A stretch of 64,000 nucleotides of DNA from Pycnopodia helianthoides (taxonomy: Eukaryota; Echinodermata; Asteroidea; Forcipulatida; Asteriidae): assembly GCA_032158295.1 (NCBI GenBank), contig JASTWB010000050.1:30156-94155 (forward strand), in the 5' to 3' direction. Made by a program: the position numbers and the translations under genes. Position 1 is the stretch's first letter; every line of letters starts with the position of its first letter. Of the stretch, positions 63,201 through 64,000 are shown piece by piece. The notes below the pieces were generated by a model that searched no databases, was not told where the DNA came from, and saw nothing but the letters and a program-made list of their open reading frames with translations.

Positions 63201-63215
63201 TAACAGCTTCTGGAA
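25180..63215 (-). CDS. Gene 1: receptor-type protein tyrosine phosphatase, FN3-rich, 5'-incomplete
   Basis: About thirty exons on the minus strand. Known role of the family: single-pass cell-surface phosphatases that remove phosphate from tyrosines of membrane-near substrates. Layout seen: at least eleven FN3 modules or parts, a membrane-proximal FN3, one transmembrane helix, a basic juxtamembrane insert, catalytic D1, pseudo-catalytic D2 and a YENV tail. Exon phases agree throughout except for single-base length errors in five exons (28425, 29616, 37206, 51343, 52798) and one in-frame stop (57840). Those fit assembly indels or early decay. The large intron at 39.2-51.3 kb is filled by nested transposons and a LINE sits in another. 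The signal peptide and first domains lie right of 64000. Confidence 0.9.
25831..25966 (-). CDS. Gene 1 exon: D2 pseudo-signature loop
   Basis: 136 nt, phase 2 to 0. Joined to the previous exon (ending CACTGCAT) it reads [12 protein letters not shown]. The active-site consensus is HC-x5-R; here the Arg is Cys and two acidic residues sit in the loop, so phosphate binding should be lost. The rest is the helical C-terminal part of the domain ([20 protein letters not shown]). Confidence 0.92.
26203..26357 (-). CDS. Gene 1 exon: D2 WPT loop and beta strand before the signature
   Basis: 155 nt, phase 0 to 2, acceptor TTTCATAG, donor [23 protein letters not shown] holds the WPD-loop position with Thr in place of the general acid Asp. 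It ends GPLTVHC. Confidence 0.92.
26646..26777 (-). CDS. Gene 1 exon: D2 core
   Basis: 132 nt, phase 0 to 0. Begins TPQYWPEDD, the KC-x2-YWP position of PTP domains, and continues with beta strands ([21 protein letters not shown]). Donor GTTAGT is acceptable. Confidence 0.9.
27136..27267 (-). CDS. Gene 1 exon: D2 Q-A-P region
   Basis: 132 nt, phase 0 to 0. [20 protein letters not shown] is the second-domain version of the F-I-A-x-Q-G-P block, followed by [11 protein letters not shown]. Confidence 0.92.
27423..27499 (-). CDS. Gene 1 exon: D2 RPY/NYINA region
   Basis: 77 nt, phase 1 to 0. DSTRPYIM and [10 protein letters not shown] match the conserved R-P-Y and D-Y-I-N-A motifs of second PTP domains. 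Confidence 0.92.
27856..27955 (-). CDS. Gene 1 exon: D1-D2 linker and D2 start
   Basis: 100 nt, phase 0 to 1. Ends [12 protein letters not shown], where Phe replaces the substrate-recognising Tyr of the KNRY loop of active domains. Confidence 0.88.
28137..28286 (-). CDS. Gene 1 exon: end of D1 and interdomain linker
   Basis: 150 nt, phase 0 to 0. [18 protein letters not shown] is the final D1 helix with its Q-Y/F-x-F-I-Y-x-A-L core; the linker that follows is charged ([10 protein letters not shown]). Confidence 0.92.
28425..28559 (-). CDS. Gene 1 exon: D1 P-loop end and Q-loop, one base short
   Basis: Acceptor TTAATGTAG, donor GTATGA. Together with the previous exon the loop should read HCSAGVGRTG, but the sequence has GGCGCAC where GGCCGCAC is needed (28546-28548). 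As written the frame shifts at the catalytic Arg. Downstream text in the restored register ([28 protein letters not shown]) is fully typical. The exon is 135 nt where phase 2 to 0 needs 136. Confidence 0.88.
28672..28829 (-). CDS. Gene 1 exon: D1 WPD loop and catalytic Cys
   Basis: 158 nt, phase 0 to 2. [19 protein letters not shown] carries the WPD loop with its general-acid Asp. The exon ends PTIVHC plus AG, so the nucleophilic Cys and the first two bases of the next Ser codon close the exon. Confidence 0.93.
29099..29221 (-). CDS. Gene 1 exon: D1 KC-x2-YWP region
   Basis: 123 nt, phase 0 to 0. [19 protein letters not shown] is the conserved KCxxYWP block, followed by beta strands ending TFHLSK. 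Confidence 0.92.
29616..29712 (-). CDS. Gene 1 exon: D1 Q-G-P-x-T region, one base short
   Basis: [15 protein letters not shown] is typical. The next bases read CAGAGCG where CAGGAGCG would continue into the conserved [11 protein letters not shown] block, which is present one frame away. The exon is 97 nt where phase 1 to 0 needs 98; the missing base falls at about 29666. Confidence 0.88.
30240..30276 (-). CDS. Gene 1 exon: D1 small exon
   Basis: 37 nt, phase 0 to 1. [12 protein letters not shown] is the F/Y-I-A-x-Q motif of PTP domains; its Gly-Pro is completed across the next junction. Confidence 0.9.
30392..30468 (-). CDS. Gene 1 exon: D1 DHSRVVL / DYINA
   Basis: 77 nt, phase 1 to 0. [13 protein letters not shown] and [10 protein letters not shown] are near-invariant PTP blocks; the tyrosine codon is split over the junction. 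Confidence 0.93.
31080..31167 (-). CDS. Gene 1 exon: D1 KNRY loop
   Basis: 88 nt, phase 0 to 1. [14 protein letters not shown] holds the KNRY motif whose Tyr sets the depth of the active-site pocket for phosphotyrosine. The acceptor GTGCAAAAG is weak. A longer plus-strand open frame overlaps but is not credible. Confidence 0.9.
32104..32426 (-). CDS. Gene 1 exon: basic, low-complexity juxtamembrane insert and D1 start
   Basis: 323 nt, phase 1 to 0. The first ~85 residues are Ser/Pro/Lys-rich with basic clusters ([25 protein letters not shown]) and no fold I can see. The last ~22 ([20 protein letters not shown]) are the opening helices of the PTP domain. This insert is long for the family and may bind acidic lipid or be phosphorylated; that is inference. 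Confidence 0.9.
32664..32910 (+). mobile_element. tRNA-derived SINE in a gene 1 intron
   Basis: A-box TGGCCAAGCGG (32673-32683) and B-box GGTTCGAATCC (32731-32741) are spaced as in a tRNA promoter. A non-tRNA body follows, ending in an A-rich tail at 32895-32925. The head matches the SINE at 11684. It lies antisense to the gene. Confidence 0.9.
33009..33088 (-). CDS. Gene 1 exon: cytoplasmic juxtamembrane segment
   Basis: 80 nt, phase 2 to 1. Begins IRRWKEEK, the positive stop-transfer cluster after the membrane helix, and ends NPPDYE, joined to DIEL; PDYEDIEL is a possible phosphotyrosine site. Confidence 0.88.
33089..34200. other. Intron of gene 1, nothing recognised
   Basis: A-rich tracts (33234-33247, 33400-33430) but no named repeat or exon. 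Confidence 0.45.
34201..34303 (-). CDS. Gene 1 exon: transmembrane helix
   Basis: 103 nt, phase 1 to 2, acceptor CTATTGTAG, donor GTAAGT. After the acidic DGDYLEPN comes an uninterrupted hydrophobic run of about 25 residues ([19 protein letters not shown] and on to LLTIVF), followed over the junction by basic IRRWK. This places the N-terminal FN3 side outside the cell. Confidence 0.95.
34899..34941 (-). CDS. Gene 1 exon: extracellular stalk
   Basis: 43 nt, phase 0 to 1, encoding [14 protein letters not shown] between the membrane-proximal FN3 and the transmembrane exon. Confidence 0.8.
35186..35441 (-). CDS. Gene 1 exon: second half of the membrane-proximal FN3
   Basis: 256 nt, phase 2 to 0. 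[27 protein letters not shown] and [13 protein letters not shown] form the block (YVAAEL, VGDxxxYxxYWNxPL) found in the membrane-proximal domain of many receptor phosphatases, often cleaved by proteases in that family. It is joined in phase to the first half at 36604-36505. Confidence 0.92.
35442..36504. other. Intron of gene 1, nothing recognised
   Basis: Short open frames only; no repeat family named. Confidence 0.4.
36505..36604 (-). CDS. Gene 1 exon: first half of the membrane-proximal FN3
   Basis: 100 nt, phase 1 to 2, acceptor [28 protein letters not shown] opens the domain. A similar phase 1-to-2 half-exon survives as a relic in each of the three repeat units at 59-63 kb. Confidence 0.82.
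36756..36975 (-). CDS. Gene 1 exon: FN3-G second half
   Basis: 220 nt, phase 0 to 1. [19 protein letters not shown] and [10 protein letters not shown] give the E-F-G strands with the L-x-P-x-T-x-Y-x-V core of FN3. Confidence 0.92.
37206..37301 (-). CDS. Gene 1 exon: FN3-G first half, one base long
   Basis: [12 protein letters not shown] opens in frame, then [19 protein letters not shown] continues one frame away. Removing one A from GAAAATT (37265-37268) restores the frame; the exon is 96 nt where 95 is required by phase. The donor GTACAT is weak. Confidence 0.85.
37302..38014. other. Intron of gene 1, nothing recognised
   Basis: A-rich low-complexity text at 37425-37490. No exon or named repeat is seen. 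Confidence 0.4.
38015..38084 (-). CDS. Gene 1 exon: FN3-F second part
   Basis: 70 nt, phase 0 to 1. [19 protein letters not shown] is the standard F-G strand end (R-A-x-T-x-x-G-x-G-P-W-S) of FN3. Confidence 0.92.
38383..38714. mobile_element. Inverted-repeat element with AAGTCGACTT palindromes
   Basis: Ends ACCCAGCTAACGAGATGATT and, inverted, ACCAGATAACAAGATGATT. The interior carries about five copies of the palindrome AAGTCGACTT or its halves (38413, 38470, 38490, 38551, 38601). The outer CCCAGCTAAC matches the end of the 3.16-kb element at 43366. It lies in the intron inside FN3-F. Confidence 0.75.
38830..39068 (-). CDS. Gene 1 exon: FN3-F main part
   Basis: 239 nt, phase 1 to 0. [30 protein letters not shown] and [14 protein letters not shown] give the A to F strands with the conserved Trp and the G-x-I-x-x-Y motif. 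It has potential N-glycosylation sequons (NAT). Confidence 0.93.
40290..41110. repeat. ~130-bp tandem repeats, block 1
   Basis: Units begin ACCATATCTCAAGAACTACA and pass through TTTTCAGTTATAGACCCTTT, GACCCCATGTTGACCTTTA and TTCCGG-TCAACCGGAAGT. Starts lie near 40301, 40434, 40562, 40693 and 40825, with more diverged units after. TTCCGGGTCAACCGGAA is a near-palindrome in each unit. Confidence 0.88.
42370..43210. repeat. ~130-bp tandem repeats, block 2
   Basis: Same unit as block 1, about six to seven copies, some with ATATCTCAAGATCTACACAA-type changes. It lies in the next layer of the nest. Confidence 0.88.
44187..45400. repeat. Three ~400-bp direct repeats inside the 3.16-kb element
   Basis: Each starts near AACGGCCTAAGT, continues TCAAGGGTAAATGTTTCTCT and GCTTGGAATG-CG-TGTACAGG, and ends near CGAGCTGCTTGAACTATTCA. 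Copies differ by small indels. Confidence 0.9.
45680..46310. repeat. ~60/120-bp tandem repeats inside the 3.16-kb element
   Basis: Units alternate AACGTGACTGTCACAACTTA with AACGTGACCGCCGCGATTTA, each followed by a TACGTT-TAAT-A-ACCAAAATA-AACGT stretch; six or more pairs. Confidence 0.88.
46670..47110. repeat. ~130-bp tandem repeats, block 3
   Basis: Three to four units of the same family as blocks 1 and 2, downstream of the inserted 3.16-kb element. Confidence 0.85.
48100..48700. repeat. ~130-bp tandem repeats, block 4 (outermost layer)
   Basis: Diverged units with ATATCTCCTGAACCACATGTC and CAAACAGGAAGTTCAAA, about five copies, ending 200 bp before the last CTAG. Confidence 0.8.
48900..49296. 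other. Intron of gene 1, nothing assigned
   Basis: A 112-codon minus-strand frame (49217-48879) overlaps the Helitron end and has no family resemblance. Confidence 0.4.
49297..49660. repeat. Direct duplication of a ~190-bp segment
   Basis: AAAGGGACACACCGGCTTACTG occurs at about 49299 and 49492 (20-base core GGGACACACCGGCTTACTGT). Both are followed by TGATGTGGAATCACA and GGTCAAAGGT-AGCGTAT. They are perhaps two copies of one TTAA-type element side by side. Confidence 0.85.
49990..50425. mobile_element. Penelope-like terminal repeats, head-to-head palindrome
   Basis: The left part is an inverted copy of the block at 10318-10590. From about 50308 the same block starts again in direct orientation (GAAGTCTCCCGAATTCCGAA to ACACAGCAAAGTAGATATTT). 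The pieces meet around CTGACGATGACTAG ... CTAGTCGAAAC (minus strand, 50303-50273). A (TA)-rich tract follows at 50440-50480. Confidence 0.7.
50426..51342. other. Intron of gene 1, nothing recognised
   Basis: After the TA-rich tract I see no named repeat and no splice-bounded exon. Confidence 0.4.
51343..51627 (-). CDS. Gene 1 exon: FN3-E, two compensating single-base shifts
   Basis: 285 nt, phase 1 to 1, acceptor TCATTTTAG, donor GTAAGT: the same length as the FN3-B exons. The text is in three frames: [20 protein letters not shown], then [19 protein letters not shown], then [17 protein letters not shown] and [10 protein letters not shown] missing base near 51555 (AGCAACCAG) and an extra A in GAAAACG (51472-51475) account for both changes. 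A W-S-x-P-V-C-G core parallels W-N-P-I-P-C-G of FN3-B. Confidence 0.82.
51628..52797. other. Intron of gene 1 with one MITE
   Basis: Apart from the element at 51817-52048 no feature is supported. Confidence 0.45.
51817..52048. mobile_element. TTAA-type MITE with AGGGACACGTTGCC ends
   Basis: The left end CAAGGGACACGTTGCC-TGGATTGG is mirrored by the right end CCAATCCAAGGTAAAGTGAC. Partial relatives are at 10960-11153 and about 24830-24880. Confidence 0.7.
52798..52975 (-). CDS. Gene 1 exon (degraded): FN3-D, second half
   Basis: Reading toward a donor GTAGGT at 52797-52792, the text [20 protein letters not shown] and [20 protein letters not shown] gives the E-F-G strands of FN3. A frame change follows near 52823 (GCATCGTGACAG), after which VTVITNDT reaches the donor in phase 1. 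The upstream half (to about 53060) is recognisable only in fragments and contains stops. Start uncertain. Confidence 0.5.
53400..54289. other. AT-rich low-complexity intron
   Basis: ATAA/AATA-type repeats from about 53590 to 54080 and a CAA microsatellite at 54148-54207. Leucine- or phenylalanine-rich frames here are composition artefacts. Confidence 0.7.
54290..55258. mobile_element. TA-flanked inverted-repeat element with GGGGTAAGATGGGAC words
   Basis: Ends GGGTACAGTGGGGTAAGATG and, inverted, GGGTACACTGGGGGAAGATG, with TA on both sides (54288-54289 and 55259-55260). The end motif recurs inside in both orientations at about 54481, 54498, 54587, 54761, 54806, 54842 and 55218. TA target use is known for Tc1/mariner-type elements; no transposase is present. 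Confidence 0.88.
55487..57764 (-). mobile_element. Second CR1/Jockey-type LINE with an internal deletion
   Basis: Minus-strand order: endonuclease start [18 protein letters not shown] (57718), NHGGGIW (about 57540), a piece with [11 protein letters not shown] and SSDHHAVYF (57330-56980), linker (56824-56567), then RT palm (56565-55750) and a 3' part (55844-55487) with [19 protein letters not shown]. Between linker and palm the RT fingers (about 70-100 residues) are missing, joined at about 56566. A subfamily distinct from the LINE at the left edge. It lies in a gene 1 intron. Confidence 0.9.
55750..56565 (-). pseudogene. LINE reverse-transcriptase palm and thumb, 271 codons open
   Basis: The longest open frame of the window. 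[20 protein letters not shown] is RT block [20 protein letters not shown] block B (Ala replaces the usual Gly after PQ), and [12 protein letters not shown] the catalytic box as FADD. Then [19 protein letters not shown] and [14 protein letters not shown] are the usual late blocks. The N-terminal fingers are deleted, so no active enzyme is expected. Confidence 0.9.
57840..57976 (-). pseudogene. Possible gene 1 exon: FN3-C second half with an in-frame stop
   Basis: Acceptor TTTTTAG and donor GTAATA give a 137-nt exon whose phase (2 to 1) fits the preceding exon and an FN3 end. It reads [19 protein letters not shown], then, after a TAA at 57885-57883, [14 protein letters not shown], which resembles an FN3 F strand. 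It ends 76 bp from the LINE. It could be decayed, alternatively skipped, or chance. Confidence 0.35.
58075..58201 (-). CDS. Gene 1 exon: FN3-C first half
   Basis: 127 nt, phase 1 to 2, acceptor TAGTTCCAG, donor [26 protein letters not shown] and [12 protein letters not shown] match strands B to C of the FN3-A exons nearby (W-x-x-P...C...D/NY-x-V-x-Y-x-L-I-N). Confidence 0.82.
58437..58602. mobile_element. Hairpin MITE
   Basis: Ends GGGAATAAAAGGGTAGTGAC and, inverted, GGGAATAAAAGAGTAGTGAC. Arms of about 75 bp run almost to the centre (GGTCTTAAC, GTTTAAAACC, TGTGAT). Non-coding. Confidence 0.88.
58603..59031. other. Intron of gene 1, nothing recognised
   Basis: CG-containing patch at 58680-58830 but no gene, repeat family or start site I would support. 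Confidence 0.4.
59032..59316 (-). CDS. Gene 1 exon: FN3-B copy 1
   Basis: 285 nt, phase 1 to 1, acceptor TTACATTAG, donor [37 protein letters not shown] and [12 protein letters not shown] give the FN3 core; Cys in PCGS and SSCT may pair. The most diverged of the three B copies. Confidence 0.93.
59595..59695 (-). pseudogene. Relic FN3 half-exon, unit 1
   Basis: Minus-strand text [24 protein letters not shown], the first half of a membrane-proximal-type FN3. The acceptor AG is lost (TGTCTAAAAC in place of TGTATAGAAC), so it cannot be spliced as before. Confidence 0.55.
59881..60189 (-). CDS. Gene 1 exon: FN3-A copy 1
   Basis: 309 nt, phase 1 to 1. [40 protein letters not shown] and [15 protein letters not shown] give a complete FN3 with a likely Cys pair (NPCLA, LEQCQ) and N-glycosylation sequons NVT and NGT. 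Confidence 0.95.
60542..60826 (-). CDS. Gene 1 exon: FN3-B copy 2
   Basis: 285 nt, phase 1 to 1, same boundaries as copies 1 and 3. [20 protein letters not shown] and [15 protein letters not shown]. It lies 1510 bp from copy 1. Confidence 0.95.
61100..61210 (-). pseudogene. Relic FN3 half-exon, unit 2
   Basis: Same relic as in unit 1, with the acceptor AG also lost and further point changes. Confidence 0.5.
61401..61709 (-). CDS. Gene 1 exon: FN3-A copy 2
   Basis: 309 nt, phase 1 to 1. Nearly identical to copy 1 (for example [20 protein letters not shown] in place of [20 protein letters not shown]), pointing to a recent duplication or gene conversion. Confidence 0.95.
62060..62344 (-). CDS. 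Gene 1 exon: FN3-B copy 3
   Basis: 285 nt, phase 1 to 1. The opening [18 protein letters not shown] matches the other copies; [18 protein letters not shown] closes the core. Confidence 0.95.
62605..62712 (-). pseudogene. Relic FN3 half-exon, unit 3 (acceptor still present)
   Basis: Acceptor ATGTATAG is followed by [20 protein letters not shown] and [18 protein letters not shown] to a donor-like GTGAGT in phase 2. The next exon (FN3-B) starts in phase 1, so inclusion would break the frame. Phase 1-to-2 matches the real half-exon at 36604-36505, whose second half is absent here. Confidence 0.6.
62907..63215 (-). CDS. Gene 1 exon: FN3-A copy 3 (5'-most exon in the window)
   Basis: 309 nt, phase 1 to 1. 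[40 protein letters not shown] and [20 protein letters not shown]. More diverged from copies 1 and 2 than they are from each other. Upstream exons lie beyond the right edge. Confidence 0.95.
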
Positions 63216-63311
63216 CTTTTGAATGGTCATGCACAAAAGTGTGGATTCTGATTAATTTATAAGAAACACATGAACAATCTATCGTCAATTATCACTGCAA
63301 TGATAAGGAGA

Positions 63312-63445
63312 GACCAAAAGAACTCACTCCGCGGCAGTGCAGTTAATTACGAGAAGTCCCCCCCATCCACAAAGCTAAAGTAGTAGTCCAGGCCGATTTC
63401 CTACCTCCCGCCCAGGTAGTAGTTAATAAGCAGGACAGGTCTAAT
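63312..63445 (+). mobile_element. Penelope-like terminal repeat fragment, copy 3
   Basis: GAGACCAAAAGAACTCACTC through TTAATTACGAGAAGTCCC to GTAGTTAATAAGCAGGACAG, matching the 10318 and 49990 copies, then ends abruptly. Confidence 0.7.
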
Positions 63446-64000
63446 ATGTAGAACCATTGTTCTAACGTGCCTATATGAATATTTTTTTTTAGTGTGTAGA
63501 GTTAGTGGTCACAGAAAACTAGAACAACCATCATGCCATTTATACACTACGTTAATATTATTCGTTAACCCTTGGTTGAAACAGTATTGATTACAGACTT
63601 GAGTGACAGGCGTATGACAATATCATAATTGTTCACAAAACCGGAAGTTGCAAATTGTATAAATATAGGTGTACTACAGAACCCTTTCATTCAATATAAA
63701 TTAACAAAATATCGTTGGAATTGGCACAGAAAGTGTTTGACTTTGAACACCATGTTCCCCCATCTGTTTGTCAAGTACTAGACTCGGCAATAAGTCGGGG
63801 GAAAACAAAACATAAGGTGGCATAAATTAAATGTTCACTTTTTCATAGAGCTTGTTTCTGACTTTCAGCGTATCAGAGAAGAGGACGAGTATATCAAACT
63901 GAAAAATACGATGTCAAAATTTGCTTGAATTTGATCAAACTTAAGCTCACTTTAATATAACAAAACACACGTTATAATTATAATATAACGTATAACTACT
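63446..64000. other. Intron of gene 1, nothing recognised
   Basis: No exon or repeat I can support before the window edge. Confidence 0.45.

Overview
This is a eukaryotic, AT-rich, intron-rich animal window. Short phase-1 exons encode extracellular Ig and fibronectin III (FN3) modules. They sit in a dense field of LINE, Penelope, SINE, MITE and Helitron-like repeats. The receptor architecture (many FN3, one transmembrane helix, two tyrosine-phosphatase domains) together with TTAA-flanked MITEs suggests a marine deuterostome. An echinoderm, perhaps a sea star, is my best guess; no marker here proves it.

Two genes lie head-to-tail on the minus strand. Gene 1 (63215 down to 25180, 5' end beyond the right edge) is a receptor-type protein tyrosine phosphatase. 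Its exons run as follows: three tandem copies of an FN3-A/FN3-B pair (59.0-63.2 kb); degraded FN3 exons at 58.1, 57.9, 52.9 and 51.5 kb; good FN3 exons at 39.0-36.8 kb; a membrane-proximal FN3 (36.6-35.2 kb); a transmembrane exon (34.3-34.2 kb); a basic juxtamembrane insert (32.4-32.1 kb); catalytic domain D1 (32.1-28.4 kb) with WPD and HCSAGVG motifs; pseudo-phosphatase D2 (28.0-25.8 kb) with WPT and HCIDGEGC; and a C-terminal YENV tail ending at 25180. Nearly all exons join in phase. The exceptions are single-base length errors, mostly at short homopolymers, plus one in-frame stop in a doubtful exon.

Gene 2 (14600 down to 4081, continuing off the left edge) begins with a 20-residue signal peptide and then two Ig-like exons. 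About 10.6 kb separates its start from the stop of gene 1, so this looks like a tandem cluster of receptor genes.

The rest is repeats. 1-2.4 kb: CR1/Jockey-type LINE. 3.3-3.9 kb: RTE-type LINE remnant. 3.9-5.4 and 12.3-12.9 kb: arrays of 19-22 bp units with palindromic cores, two of them inside fold-back elements. 5.5, 14.1 and 16.7 kb: one TTAA MITE family. 5.9-6.5 kb: Penelope reverse-transcriptase fragment. 11.5 and 32.7 kb: tRNA-derived SINEs. 20.95 kb: inverted-repeat element with a hexamer array. 23.6 kb: 64-bp minisatellite. 39.2-48.9 kb: a nested stack of Helitron-like elements full of ~130-bp repeats, itself interrupted by a 3.16-kb TCCCAGCTAACA element. 54.3-55.3 kb: TA-flanked inverted-repeat element. 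55.5-57.8 kb: second LINE.

The most unusual material is this repeat field: the Helitron nest, and several inverted-repeat elements that each carry an array of their own private short palindrome.
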